Program-made: the position numbers and the translations under genes | Notes under the pieces: generated by a model | Databases searched by the model: none | Seen by the model: the letters and a program-made list of their open reading frames with translations, nothing else | Told to the model about the DNA's origin: nothing | Shown here: positions 1 through 9,150 of the stretch, piece by piece | Numbering within the stretch: the first letter of the stretch is position 1 | Layout: each line of letters starts with the position of its first letter | Source: JBAYIE01 sp041665785 | GTDB lineage: Bacteria > Bacteroidota > Bacteroidia > UKL13-3 | Reading direction: 5' to 3' | DNA: 64,000 nt | Assembly (NCBI GenBank): GCA_041665785.1 | Contig: JBAYIE010000010.1 | Span: 35,868-99,867, forward strand

Positions 1-540
1 GCTTTTGCCCGACTTAAATCACTACATATTACGCTTCCGGTAGTTATTGCAGGAATTTCGGATGAGAAAGAATCCGAGACCTGGATGTTGTATACTTCCA
101 CCGATTTGGGAACCCCTATGATCAACGGATGTGGGGATGGTGTATTCATTCGTGCACCACATATTGATCAGACATTAAGCAACCAGATAGCCTTTGGGAT
201 CTTGCAGGCTGCCCGGACACGCATCACCAAAACTGAATATATCAGTTGCCCGAGTTGTGGCCGTACCCTGTTTGATTTGCAGGAAACGACCGCCCTGATT
301 CGCAGCCAGACCGACCACCTGAAAGGAATTAAAATAGCCATTATGGGATGCATTGTAAACGGACCGGGCGAAATGGCTGATGCGGACTACGGGTATGTAG
401 GCTCAGGGCCGGGCAAGATCACCCTATACCGGGGTAAAGAAATAGTCAAAAAAGGGGTGAATAAAGACACTGCGGTGGCTGAATTGATCGGACTGATCCG
501 CGAAGACGGGAACTGGACTGAACCTCAGCTACATAATTGA
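1..540 (+). CDS. ispG: IspG (GcpE), 3' end only: 4-hydroxy-3-methylbut-2-en-1-yl diphosphate synthase
   Basis: The reading frame is open from base 1, so the start lies outside the window and only the last 179 residues are seen. IspG is the [4Fe-4S] enzyme of the MEP isoprenoid pathway that makes HMBPP from methylerythritol cyclodiphosphate. The C-terminal Fe-S domain is clear: a CPSCGRT motif gives two cluster cysteines and a GCIVNGPGE motif gives the third, followed by the ADADYGYVGSGPGK stretch typical of the family. The gene ends at TGA 538-540 and is followed by about 120 bases of non-coding DNA with the promoter of the next gene. A polyprenyl synthase that uses the pathway's products lies at 55984, unlinked. 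Confidence 0.95.
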   Translation, partial: AFARLKSLHITLPVVIAGISDEKESETWMLYTSTDLGTPMINGCGDGVFIRAPHIDQTLSNQIAFGILQAARTRITKTEYISCPSCGRTLFDLQETTALIRSQTDHLKGIKIAIMGCIVNGPGEMADADYGYVGSGPGKITLYRGKEIVKKGVNKDTAVAELIGLIREDGNWTEPQLHN

Positions 541-608
541 TGCAACCTATTCCCTATTGAGGGTATCTTTGTCCTTGAAATAAGATTAGGCTAAATGAGA
601 TTTTTCTT

Positions 609-616
609 TATTTTTG
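609..616 (+). promoter_or_regulatory. TAnnTTTG -7 box before the T9SS cargo gene
   Basis: TATTTTTG matches the Bacteroidota -7 consensus TAnnTTTG at every fixed base. It lies 43 bases before the ATG at 660, leaving a leader of roughly 35 bases. Confidence 0.5.
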
Positions 617-659
617 CCCCCTTTGTAATAAAACACTAAAAACACACAATCAATACTAT

Positions 660-2021
660 ATGAAAAAGTTAATCTTTACCATTGCATCTGTTGCCGGAAT
701 TACCGGAATGGCTCTGGCACAAAAAATGCCTTTGCCTGTTGAACCCAAGATCCAAATTGCCAATTCGATCGAAAAAACAAAATCGAACAACGCAAATAAA
801 ATCAACATTTCCGATTGGTATATGAATACGGATATGGCTGCAGGTACTAATATCGGAAGCAGCTTAACCAGTAATTTTACATTTATGTACGCAGATACAA
901 ATGCCAAGTTGATGTATCAAAGCGGAGATATTGCACATCCGGTTTGGATGAGCTACGGACATGTAATGGATCCAAAAGACGACGTAATCAGTCAGACTAC
1001 CAATCCATTGATTCAGCTTTCCAAATTTGTTTCTTACAATTTTGATTCAATCCGTTTTCCATTTGCTTACATACGCCACGTGGATTCTTTGAGCGATGGT
1101 GTTGGCGGAATGCTTCCGGTTGTTGATACATTGTATGTTTATTATTTCAGAAGCACAAACATTACAAAAACCAACTTCACCGGTGGTGCAAAAGATAAAG
1201 TATCGTTGATCCGTTATGATCACGCGAATAAAACTGCCCGTACATTTTTTGCAGTTGATACCTTGTTGTTAACCAAAGATGATTCAACCGGTATCAGCAA
1301 TACCAATGGTTTCGAAAGCAGTTTCACCATTAAGGTTGTTACTCTTGCTCCTCCGGTTCCTGTTAGTATCAATGTAAACGGTGGTTTAGATACCAATAAC
1401 CTGGTTGGCGTATCGCTGGTATTTAAATCAGCTGTACCTACCATTACCAATGGCGGCGCCGACACTATAGCTTTGCTTATGCAGCAGGATCCTGCAAATT
1501 TCCCGAACCAAAAAAGAGGAAATTGCCTTGGATTCCGTTACCTGCGTAATTCCAATGATCAAACCAGCCTGAGCAATCCAACTTATTACAATTTATCACA
1601 GTTTATGCCGAACTGGAATGGTTACGGACAGAATGCAAACTGGAATGGAGTGTATGTAGCAGGTAATGCTTTCGTATCTGATCTGTTTGCCGATATGGAT
1701 TTCCATCTAACCACTACTTCCGACAACGTAGGAATTTCTGAAATCAACAACGACGAATTTGCGATGAGCAATGTTTATCCTAATCCTGCAAAATCAAGCG
1801 AAAAAGCAGTACTTGCCTTTAATTTAACCAAGACTTCTACTGTAAATGTATCGATCATTAACCTGGTAGGTCAGCAAGTAAAAGCCGGTTTCAGCAAATC
1901 GTTTGAAAGCGGTGCACATGCCGAATTTTTAGACCTGAGCGGATTAAAAGCAGGTGTATATTTTGTAAACATGACTGTGAATGGAAGCAGCATCAGCAAA
2001 AAACTGACTGTAACTGAATAA
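660..2021 (+). CDS. Secreted protein with type IX secretion (Por) sorting domain
   Basis: A 453-residue protein with a signal peptide at residues 1-20, cleaved after GMALA. The last ~80 residues form a type A T9SS sorting domain: it opens with NVYPNPAKSS, continues with a VSIINLVGQQV strand and ends in GLKAGVYFVNMTVNG...KKLTVTE. Known family biology: such proteins cross the outer membrane through the type IX system and the C-terminal domain is cut off. The middle ~340 residues, rich in Asn, Thr and Ser, match no domain I recognise. It stands alone, with its own TAnnTTTG box upstream and a strong terminator downstream. No catalytic motif is visible, so an adhesin or surface-layer role is only a guess. 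Confidence 0.85.
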   Translation: MKKLIFTIASVAGITGMALAQKMPLPVEPKIQIANSIEKTKSNNANKINISDWYMNTDMAAGTNIGSSLTSNFTFMYADTNAKLMYQSGDIAHPVWMSYGHVMDPKDDVISQTTNPLIQLSKFVSYNFDSIRFPFAYIRHVDSLSDGVGGMLPVVDTLYVYYFRSTNITKTNFTGGAKDKVSLIRYDHANKTARTFFAVDTLLLTKDDSTGISNTNGFESSFTIKVVTLAPPVPVSINVNGGLDTNNLVGVSLVFKSAVPTITNGGADTIALLMQQDPANFPNQKRGNCLGFRYLRNSNDQTSLSNPTYYNLSQFMPNWNGYGQNANWNGVYVAGNAFVSDLFADMDFHLTTTSDNVGISEINNDEFAMSNVYPNPAKSSEKAVLAFNLTKTSTVNVSIINLVGQQVKAGFSKSFESGAHAEFLDLSGLKAGVYFVNMTVNGSSISKKLTVTE

Positions 2022-2043
2022 GTTCAACCCTCACTCATACTGC

Positions 2044-2070
2044 AAAACCCCTCCAAACCGGAGGGGTTTT
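2044..2070. terminator. Intrinsic terminator after the T9SS cargo gene
   Basis: Perfect 11-bp inverted repeat (AAAACCCCTCC / GGAGGGGTTTT) around a 5-base loop. The A-run and T-run ends make it usable from both sides. It begins 23 bases after the stop at 2021. Confidence 0.85.
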
Positions 2071-2107
2071 GTGTTTATAAGGGACTTTGAAAGAAAATTG
2101 GAGTGGA

Positions 2108-2139
2108 TTTGTTTTTAAGCACAGGGCTTCATATCTTTG
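2108..2139 (+). promoter_or_regulatory. Promoter of rplU-rpmA
   Basis: A TTTG -33 element (2108-2111) is followed after 20 bases by TATCTTTG (2132-2139), a full match to the Bacteroidota -7 box. The start codon of rplU is at 2173. Confidence 0.6.
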
Positions 2140-2172
2140 CCGTCCTTTAAATAACTAATAAATAATACAAAC

Positions 2173-2484
2173 ATGTTTGCAATAGTGGAAATCGCTGGCC
2201 AACAGTTCAAAGTAGAAAAAGACCAAACTCTATACGTGCATCGTTTGCCGCAAGAGGAAGGCGCCAGCATTGATCTGAACAACGTGTTGTTGCTTGACAA
2301 CAACGGAAAGGTAACCATTGGACTACCTACAGTAAGCGGAGCTTCTGTGAAAGCCAAAGTACTCAATCACCTGAAAGGGGATAAAGTTCTTGTTTTCAAG
2401 AAAAAACGCAGAAAAGGTTATCGAAAAATGAACGGACACCGTCAGTATCTGACCAAGATCCAGATCGAAGCCATTCAAGCTTAA
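2173..2484 (+). CDS. rplU: 50S ribosomal protein L21
   Basis: A 103-residue protein, the normal L21 length. It begins MFAIVEIAGQQFKVEKDQ and has the conserved basic stretch VLVFKKKRRKGYRKMNGHRQ that contacts 23S rRNA, then ends in LTKIQIEAI. It is first gene of the rplU-rpmA operon, 27 bases before rpmA, and has its own promoter at 2108-2139. No Shine-Dalgarno sequence is evident before the ATG; an A-rich leader is seen instead, as is usual in this phylum. Confidence 0.97.
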   Translation: MFAIVEIAGQQFKVEKDQTLYVHRLPQEEGASIDLNNVLLLDNNGKVTIGLPTVSGASVKAKVLNHLKGDKVLVFKKKRRKGYRKMNGHRQYLTKIQIEAIQA

Positions 2485-2511
2485 TTATTAACCGATTAAA
2501 CATAAAAAACC

Positions 2512-2790
2512 ATGGCACATAAGAAAGGCGTCGGTAGTTCGAAAAACGGTCGTGAATCCCATAGTAAACGTCTGGGCGTTAAGATTTTTGGTGGTCAGCA
2601 TGTGATTGCTGGCAATATCATCGTGCGCCAGCGCGGAACCAAACATCATCCCGGCGATAATGTTGGAATTGGAAAAGACCATACATTGTTTGCACTCGTA
2701 GAAGGTAAAGTAGTTTTCAAAAAGAAAGCCAACGACCGCTCATACGTTTCGATTGAACCAAAGGCAGAAGCACCAACGGCTCAAGCTTAA
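2512..2790 (+). CDS. rpmA: 50S ribosomal protein L27
   Basis: A 92-residue L27. It opens directly with MAHKKGVGSSKNGRESHSKRLG, so the N-terminal arm that reaches the peptidyl-transferase centre needs no protease trimming, unlike in Firmicutes. The IIVRQRGTKHHPGDNVGIGKDHTLFA core is typical. It is the second gene of the rplU operon and ends just before a strong hairpin terminator. The C-terminal tail is Ala/Glu-rich and variable in the family. Confidence 0.97.
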   Translation: MAHKKGVGSSKNGRESHSKRLGVKIFGGQHVIAGNIIVRQRGTKHHPGDNVGIGKDHTLFALVEGKVVFKKKANDRSYVSIEPKAEAPTAQA

Positions 2791-2813
2791 CCGATTCAAA
2801 ATCGCATTAACTG

Positions 2814-2842
2814 GTCCTGCATGCAAATGCAGGACTTTTTTT
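2814..2842 (+). terminator. Intrinsic terminator of rplU-rpmA
   Basis: Perfect 9-bp stem GTCCTGCAT / ATGCAGGAC with a GCAA tetraloop, followed by seven T residues. It starts 24 bases after the rpmA stop. Confidence 0.9.
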
Positions 2843-2955
2843 ATGCCTTCTTTGGTTATAAGAATCCAAACTGCGAAAATAAAGAGAGGCTTTTTCTACA
2901 GTAGCGTGAATAGTTCCCTGCTTGCTCTTGTTCTGAAAAACTCTATTTTGCAAGT

Positions 2956-4362
2956 ATGGAGGTGCTGCTAAACCAAAAGAAAATAACCTGGGCATGGACC
3001 ATGTATGATTGGGCCAACTCGGTGTTTTCATTAACCATTGCTACAGCCATATTCCCACCCTATTTTGAAGCCGTTACCAAGGCAGCAGCCATTTCACAGG
3101 GAGCAAACCCGGCCGGACCATTTGATATAACCATCTGGGGATGGCAACTCAATAATTCATCGGCCTATTCGTATGCGTTGTCGCTGGGATTTTTGTTGGT
3201 TACCATAATTAGTCCGATCCTTTCGGGTATCGCCGATACAACCGGGAACAAAAAAATATTCCTGAAATTCTTCTGTTATCTGGGTTCTTTATCCTGCATC
3301 GGATTGTTTTTTTTTAATGAACAAAGCATACCACTTGGATTGGCCTTATTTGTACTGAGTGTTCTGGGATTTGGAGGCAGTATTGTGTTTTACAATGCAT
3401 ATCTGCCGGAGATTGTGAGCGAAGACCGGTACGACCGCGTAAGCGCCCGTGGCTTCTCCATGGGCTATATCGGAAGCGTGATTCTGCTGGTATTTAATCT
3501 TGTTACTTTGTTAAAGCCCGAATGGTTTTTTGCAGTTCAGGCATATGCTGATGAACTCATGCAAAATGGAACCGAACCGGTTATTGCTATGCAGCAAGCC
3601 AAAGATCATTATGTAAATCTATCGAGCCGATTGTCTTTTGTGAGCGTCGGATTATGGTGGATGGGATTTGCACAGATTCCGTTCCGTTATTTACCCGACA
3701 CCCTGAAAACGGCAGATAATGCTGAGGGAAATGTAATCGGAAAAGGATGGCGCGAACTTAAAAAAGTATATACTGAAATACGCTTAAACAATGCACACAA
3801 TCACCTGAAGCGATTTCTGTGGGGATTCTTCTTTTTGAGTATGGGTGTTCAAACGGTAATGTATGTGGCCAGTTTGTTTGGAGCGCAGGTGTTGAATCTA
3901 CCAACCCAGGATCTCATTATTACCATCCTGCTGATTCAATTGATCGGCATTGCGGGTGCCTGGCTTTTTTCCAGAATCTCGGAACGTATTGGAAATATTT
4001 ATGCCTTGCTGATCATGGGCATTATTTGGGTTGGAATTTGTGTTGGTGCCTATTTTATTACAACAGCTTACGAATTTTACCTGATCGGAGCTGTGGTTGG
4101 AATGGTTATGGGAGGTATTCAATCTATTCTCAGATCGACCTATGCCAAACTAATTCCCGACGCCACAACCGATCATGCTTCGTATTTCAGCTTTTATGAT
4201 GTAACCGAAAAGGTGGCCATTGTATTGGGAACATTCTGTTACGGGCTCATAATTGAATTGACCGGTAACATGCGTAATTCAGTTATCTCACTTTTGATTT
4301 TCTTTGTAATCGGATTGTATTTTATGGCACGTATTAAAAACTTCAAAACATTCCATCCTTAA
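2956..4362 (+). CDS. MFS transporter, UMF1 (Atg22-like) family
   Basis: A 468-residue integral membrane protein. The N-terminal signature KITWAWTMYDWANSVFSLTI and the following FPPYFEAV segment are characteristic of the UMF1/Atg22-like branch of the major facilitator superfamily. About twelve hydrophobic segments can be counted, with a longer charged loop near residues 190-290. The substrate is unknown; related vacuolar proteins export amino acids, but that cannot be carried over. The next gene follows after 2 bases, suggesting an operon. The upstream sequence carries TATTTTG at 2944-2950, five bases before the ATG, resembling the near-leaderless arrangement of purD. Confidence 0.85.
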   Translation: MEVLLNQKKITWAWTMYDWANSVFSLTIATAIFPPYFEAVTKAAAISQGANPAGPFDITIWGWQLNNSSAYSYALSLGFLLVTIISPILSGIADTTGNKKIFLKFFCYLGSLSCIGLFFFNEQSIPLGLALFVLSVLGFGGSIVFYNAYLPEIVSEDRYDRVSARGFSMGYIGSVILLVFNLVTLLKPEWFFAVQAYADELMQNGTEPVIAMQQAKDHYVNLSSRLSFVSVGLWWMGFAQIPFRYLPDTLKTADNAEGNVIGKGWRELKKVYTEIRLNNAHNHLKRFLWGFFFLSMGVQTVMYVASLFGAQVLNLPTQDLIITILLIQLIGIAGAWLFSRISERIGNIYALLIMGIIWVGICVGAYFITTAYEFYLIGAVVGMVMGGIQSILRSTYAKLIPDATTDHASYFSFYDVTEKVAIVLGTFCYGLIIELTGNMRNSVISLLIFFVIGLYFMARIKNFKTFHP

Positions 4363-4364
4363 AT

Positions 4365-5081
4365 ATGAAGATAGACCTCTTTATTCCTTGCTATATCGAC
4401 CAGTTCAGGCCTCAAACGGGCTTCAACATGGTGAAGGTTCTGGAGAAAGCCGGGTGTCAGGTCAATTATCATGCGGAACAAACCTGTTGCGGGATGGCGG
4501 CCTTTAATGCCGGTAACTGGGATGATGCACGCGAAGTAGGTGAAAAATTATTACGTGAAGTTTCCAATAATAACCTGGTTTGTCCGGGTGCAACCTGTGT
4601 TGGTATGATCCGAAACTCATACGATCTGCTCTTTCAAAATTCTTCTTTTCACAACAAATACCGTCAACTGCAAAAACGAACGTTTGAATTGAGCGAATTT
4701 TTGGTGGATGTGCTGAAGGTTACTGAACTGGGTTCGATATTGTATGGTAAAGCTACTTATCATGATGCCTGCAGTGCCCTGAGCGAATGCGGAATAAAAA
4801 GTCAACCCAGAACGTTACTCAAACAGGTGCAGGGACTGGAATTGATTGAAATGGCAAACCCGGAAGCCTGTTGCGGATTCGGGGGATCTTTTTCTGTGAG
4901 AAACGAGCCTACTTCTATTGCACTGGGAGAACAAAAGGTTGAACAAGCTTTAACTACGGGTGCCGAATATATAATCAGCACAGACTACTCTTGCCTTATG
5001 CACCTCGAATCGTATATTCAGAAAAAGGGAATCAATCTTAAGGTAATGCATATTGCTGATGTGCTTGCGCAGGGGTTGTGA
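4365..5081 (+). CDS. LutA/YkgE-like (Fe-S)-binding protein with two cysteine-rich CCG domains
   Basis: A 238-residue protein with two CCG modules. The first runs from FIPCYIDQ to EQTCCGMAAFNAG, the second from YHDACSALSECG to EACCGFGGSFSV. This is the architecture of LutA/LldE, one subunit of the three-part L-lactate dehydrogenase, and of heterodisulfide-reductase-type electron carriers. LutB and LutC are not in the window. An Ldh-family oxidoreductase lies at 9151, but a 3.5-kb protease gene separates them, so no operon is implied. It is probably co-transcribed with the transporter that ends 2 bases upstream; whether that transporter carries a lactate-like acid is unknown. Confidence 0.85.
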   Translation: MKIDLFIPCYIDQFRPQTGFNMVKVLEKAGCQVNYHAEQTCCGMAAFNAGNWDDAREVGEKLLREVSNNNLVCPGATCVGMIRNSYDLLFQNSSFHNKYRQLQKRTFELSEFLVDVLKVTELGSILYGKATYHDACSALSECGIKSQPRTLLKQVQGLELIEMANPEACCGFGGSFSVRNEPTSIALGEQKVEQALTTGAEYIISTDYSCLMHLESYIQKKGINLKVMHIADVLAQGL

Positions 5082-5126
5082 GAAGGGTATTTAGCTTTAC
5101 ATTTCATTATTCTTGCATTGATGTTC

Positions 5127-5372
5127 AACCGCGTTGCGGTTGTGGGTTTTTGGGTCATTCTAGAATTATGAAGGTTGAACCGCGTTGCGGTTTCTGGTTC
5201 TGGTTGGAAGTCTTTAGCTTTTATGAATTTCTTCGTTAACACTTCCAACTTCACATCATTACCATGACTGAGGTAATCCCCCGCTTTGCTATATTGAGTG
5301 AAGGTTGAACCGCGTTGCGGTTGTGGGTCTTTAGGGTATACTGCTTTATTGATGATGAAACGCTTTGCGGTT
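5127..5372. repeat. Four copies of a short palindromic repeat (AACCGC-GTT-GCGGTT)
   Basis: The non-coding stretch 5082-5531 holds three exact copies of AACCGCGTTGCGGTT, at 5127-5141, 5178-5192 and 5308-5322. A decayed copy (AAACGCTTTGCGGTT) lies at 5358-5372. Each exact copy can form a 6-bp stem with a GTT loop. Copies 1 and 3 share the following GTGGGT(T/C)TTT(T/A)GGGT, so the repeated unit is longer than the palindrome. Spacing within each pair is 51 and 50 bases. No coding sequence is seen here. The same element recurs at 55589-55788. Confidence 0.85.
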
Positions 5373-5531
5373 CCTATTGTAAAAAAGAATTAAGTTAAGT
5401 TGTTACTATTAATAAACTCTTAAAAGTTAAATCTGCTCAGGCGGAACGGGATTTTAACTTTGAAAATGGAGAGTTTTTTGGGTAACTTGCCTTTTCGAAC
5501 CACTATAAACCATTCTTTATACTATTACCAT

Positions 5532-8500
5532 ATGATGCAGAAATATTTACTTCCAATAACCATACTGGCTTTTACAAGTATGTACATTCCGGCGAATGCA
5601 CAATCCGGTGATCCGTTTGATGCGCAAAAATTCCGCGTCACTCAACCTGCTCAGGCAGTAAATATGCCTGTTTCTCAAACTATTCGGTATACCCCAACAC
5701 CGGAAGCTGCAACATTCATACGTAAACCGTTCACACCTTCTCTCGGATTTGGTGAAAACGCTTCCATATTTGAGAACCATGATGCTGCCGTTGCCTACCT
5801 GAATTATTGTTCACCTGAACTGGGCATAACGGATCTTGGTGATCAGTTTGTGGTGAGCCAAACAAAAAGCGATGCTTTGCAAACCACGCATATTCGAATG
5901 CATCAGGTTTATAAAGGAATACCAGTAGTTGGAGGAGAATTGATACTGCATGCACGTAACCAGTCTTTTGAAATGGTGAATGGAACCTGCATTCGTGATG
6001 AATTTCCTGAAAAACTAACTCCATCCGTTTCCATGCAAAGTGCATTGAAAATTTCCACAGATGAAGTAAAACAACACAGCAATATTCGTGAATTAACAGC
6101 TGAAGAAAAAAGTTTACTCCGTTACGCCGGAGCCACATCTTCCTTGGTATTTTACAATCTGCCTTTAAAAAATATCAGTAATGTACTGGCCTGGCATATT
6201 ATACTTCGGCCAAACTTCATCGACCAGTGGGAACTTTTTGTGGATGCACAAACCGGATTTATTCTGCATAGTTCCAATAAGACCTGTGCTGCCGACGGCC
6301 CCAAAACTACCGTGGCGTCCGACATCAACAGCATCAGCCGGAATATCAATACTTATCAGATTGACACAAATTACTATCTGATTGATGGATCCAAATCGAT
6401 TTTCAATCCCAATTCACTTATTCCTGCCAGACCCGAAGGAGCAATGTGGACACTGGATGCATTGAATACTGAAGCCTTAACCATTTCGCAGGTTTCCAAT
6501 ACCGATAATTCATCATGGTCGCCAAAAGCGGTATCGGCTCACTATAATGCGAGTACCGTTTTTGACTATTTCAAAAACACGCATGGACAGACTTCTATTG
6601 ATAATCAGGGAGGAAATATGGTTTCCATTATCAATGTAACTTTACCGGGTGGAGTGCCCCTGGATAATTTATTCTGGAATGGTCAGGCCCTGTTATACGG
6701 AAATGGTAATGTTCAGTTTCGTCCGCTGGTGGGTTCTCTGGATTTAGCCGGACATGAATTTACCCACGGTATAATCCAAACGATGGCTAATCTGGATTAT
6801 CAGGGTCAATCCGGCGCTATCAACGAATCATTGGCAGATGTTTTTGGTTGTATGCTCGATAAAGGCGATTGGCTCATTGGAGAAGATGTAGTAAAATCAA
6901 GCGCTTATCCAAGTGGTGCGCTTCGCAATATGCAGGAACCACATAATGGTACAACACAAGGAAATTTAGGTTGGCAACCCAATCATATGTCGGAGTATTA
7001 TACCGGAACCGATGATAACGGAGGTGTACATTTGAATAGTGGTATCTTGAACAAGGCTTACTATACTTTATCCAACACCATTACTGCAAACAAAGCAGAG
7101 AAGATTTATTTCCGCGTATTAAGTACGTACCTTACCCGCCATTCGGGTTTTTATGATTTGCGTGATGCGGTTATACAAGCGGCGGCTGACTTATATGGAG
7201 GACTTACTTCTCCTGAAGTTACTGCTGCAAAAGCAGCTTTTGATCTGGTGGGTATCTTCGATAACGGCAATGGATTGAACTATGCACTTGACTTGCAGCC
7301 TATAGCTTCAGGTACAGATAAATTACTGACCTATGATCCAAACTATTTTAATACATCGCGTCATAATTTATATCTGACAGATGGTACCAACCCAACTCCA
7401 CTCTCCAATACACCAGCCCGCTGTATTCCTAGCGTAACAGACAATGGAAGCTTTTGTGTATTTGTTGATACACTTGGAAAAATTCGTAAAATGGATCTGG
7501 TCGGCCCTCCAAACGAAACCATTCTTTCACCCGGTTTATCGAATTTTGCTGCAGTTGCTGTCTCTAAAGATGGCTCCAAACTGGCGGCAGTTACCACGCT
7601 TGCCGACACCTCCATGTATATTTATTCGTTCCAGAGCAACAGCTGGACCCAATTCAAAGTCTATCATCAAACGAAAACACAGGGGGTAAATTCTCCCGGT
7701 TTGCAATTTATCGGATCACTCGAATGGGATTATAGTGGCGAGCAGGTACTTTTTGATGCACGGTATACACTTGGCGACTCGTTGCATTTTTGGGATATTG
7801 GAACAATACATGTTTGGAACAATCAGACCAATTCTTCAGGGTCTGGCAGGGTAACTAAATTGATCAGTCAATTGCCAACCTCAGTTAGTATTGGCAACCC
7901 GCGTTTTGCACGCAATTCACCTTATATTATTACTTATGATTGGTTTAACCGGATTGACAGCACCTTTGCAATTATGGCAAAAAATTTGTTAACCGGTGCT
8001 TCCGGTTTGATTACAACAAACAACATGTTGGGCAATCCTACTTATGATCGAACTGATCAATATTTAATCTATTCCACTTATGATGGTTCCTTGCAGGATA
8101 CTGCAATCTGGAGCATCGAATTAAGTGGTACAAAAATAGAAGCATCCGGTGCTCCAAATATTTTAGTTCCACACCAAAAATGGATGAATTGGTTGGCATT
8201 TGGTGACCGCAAATTGTACAATACAGACAAAGCGCTGATCAGTTTTCAGTTAACATCCCTGAATCCAAAAGTGTCCGGTATTCTAATCGGCGATTCTGTT
8301 TTACTCAGGGTTCCCGAAACAGCCGTGTTGACCAATCAAACAGCTGACTTTGTAACCAGTCCGTTTTCCGTTGTGGATATTGGCACAACCAGACAATTTA
8401 GCGGTACAACCAAAAACAATTTCACTTCGCCTGTTATTTACCGGGTTATAGCACGCGATAACACTGCAAAACAATACACCATCATTGCTCAAAAACCGGG

Positions 8501-9026
8501 CAACAGTAAAGAAATTACAGCATTTAGTTTTCCGGATCTGAGTCCTGTTGTGCATGGTGAAATCCTCAACGATACCATAACCCTGCGTGTACCCAATACC
8601 ACAGATGTTACACTCCTGCGGGCTGTTTATACAGCATCGGCATTTGCAAAAGTTAAAGTGAATAATGTGGTACAACAAAGCGGAGTTACCATCAACGACT
8701 TCTTTGAACCTGTGATATACAATGTAACTGCATATGACAGTACTGAACGCAACTATACGGTTATAGTGAAGTTTAATACCGGACTGAATGACCTCATGCA
8801 TGCTGCAACCCTAAACCTGTATCCGAATCCTACCCATGACCGTATTTATTTTGGAATTAAAGGAAAGGTAAACTATGCTGTTCTTGATATGTATGGCAGA
8901 GAAGTGATGTTTGGTGCAACAACAGAAGGAAATATAAATGCCTCTAACCTTGCTCAAGGTGCATATATAGTGCGCATTGAGCAAGATGGTAGCATGTATA
9001 CCGGTAAGCTGTTTAAACTGGATTAA
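5532..9026 (+). CDS. Secreted thermolysin-like (M4) metalloprotease with T9SS sorting domain
   Basis: I place the start at ATG 5532 (1164 residues) because it begins the signal peptide MMQKYLLPITILAFTS...ANAQ; an in-frame ATG at 5460 would put 24 polar residues before it. An FTP-type propeptide (~60-270) precedes the M4 catalytic domain. The zinc motif HEFTH gives H408, E409 and H412; the third ligand is E432 in ESLADVFG; the catalytic histidine H500 lies in GGVHLNSGILNKAYY. After ~590 come a stretch resembling WD40/TolB-like blades, two Ig-like repeats (LNPKVSGILIGDSV and LSPVVHGEILNDTI) and a C-terminal sorting domain starting LNLYPNPTHDRI. Inference: an exported protease for protein degradation. 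It is monocistronic. Confidence 0.9.
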   Translation: MMQKYLLPITILAFTSMYIPANAQSGDPFDAQKFRVTQPAQAVNMPVSQTIRYTPTPEAATFIRKPFTPSLGFGENASIFENHDAAVAYLNYCSPELGITDLGDQFVVSQTKSDALQTTHIRMHQVYKGIPVVGGELILHARNQSFEMVNGTCIRDEFPEKLTPSVSMQSALKISTDEVKQHSNIRELTAEEKSLLRYAGATSSLVFYNLPLKNISNVLAWHIILRPNFIDQWELFVDAQTGFILHSSNKTCAADGPKTTVASDINSISRNINTYQIDTNYYLIDGSKSIFNPNSLIPARPEGAMWTLDALNTEALTISQVSNTDNSSWSPKAVSAHYNASTVFDYFKNTHGQTSIDNQGGNMVSIINVTLPGGVPLDNLFWNGQALLYGNGNVQFRPLVGSLDLAGHEFTHGIIQTMANLDYQGQSGAINESLADVFGCMLDKGDWLIGEDVVKSSAYPSGALRNMQEPHNGTTQGNLGWQPNHMSEYYTGTDDNGGVHLNSGILNKAYYTLSNTITANKAEKIYFRVLSTYLTRHSGFYDLRDAVIQAAADLYGGLTSPEVTAAKAAFDLVGIFDNGNGLNYALDLQPIASGTDKLLTYDPNYFNTSRHNLYLTDGTNPTPLSNTPARCIPSVTDNGSFCVFVDTLGKIRKMDLVGPPNETILSPGLSNFAAVAVSKDGSKLAAVTTLADTSMYIYSFQSNSWTQFKVYHQTKTQGVNSPGLQFIGSLEWDYSGEQVLFDARYTLGDSLHFWDIGTIHVWNNQTNSSGSGRVTKLISQLPTSVSIGNPRFARNSPYIITYDWFNRIDSTFAIMAKNLLTGASGLITTNNMLGNPTYDRTDQYLIYSTYDGSLQDTAIWSIELSGTKIEASGAPNILVPHQKWMNWLAFGDRKLYNTDKALISFQLTSLNPKVSGILIGDSVLLRVPETAVLTNQTADFVTSPFSVVDIGTTRQFSGTTKNNFTSPVIYRVIARDNTAKQYTIIAQKPGNSKEITAFSFPDLSPVVHGEILNDTITLRVPNTTDVTLLRAVYTASAFAKVKVNNVVQQSGVTINDFFEPVIYNVTAYDSTERNYTVIVKFNTGLNDLMHAATLNLYPNPTHDRIYFGIKGKVNYAVLDMYGREVMFGATTEGNINASNLAQGAYIVRIEQDGSMYTGKLFKLD

Positions 9027-9150
9027 GGTAACAGGTAACTTTGTTCATCCGTGTCTTTTGATGATGATTCATTCAAAAGAGTTATAACGTTAAAAAAAAT
9101 TACGCTGTAACATTTTATACCCGTAAACTTGTGCCGGTAATTTTATACGT

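Noticed and set aside
5460..5531. A longer N-terminus for the M4 protease starting at 5460
   Set aside because: It would put 24 polar residues before a clear signal peptide; the ATG at 5532 fits export.
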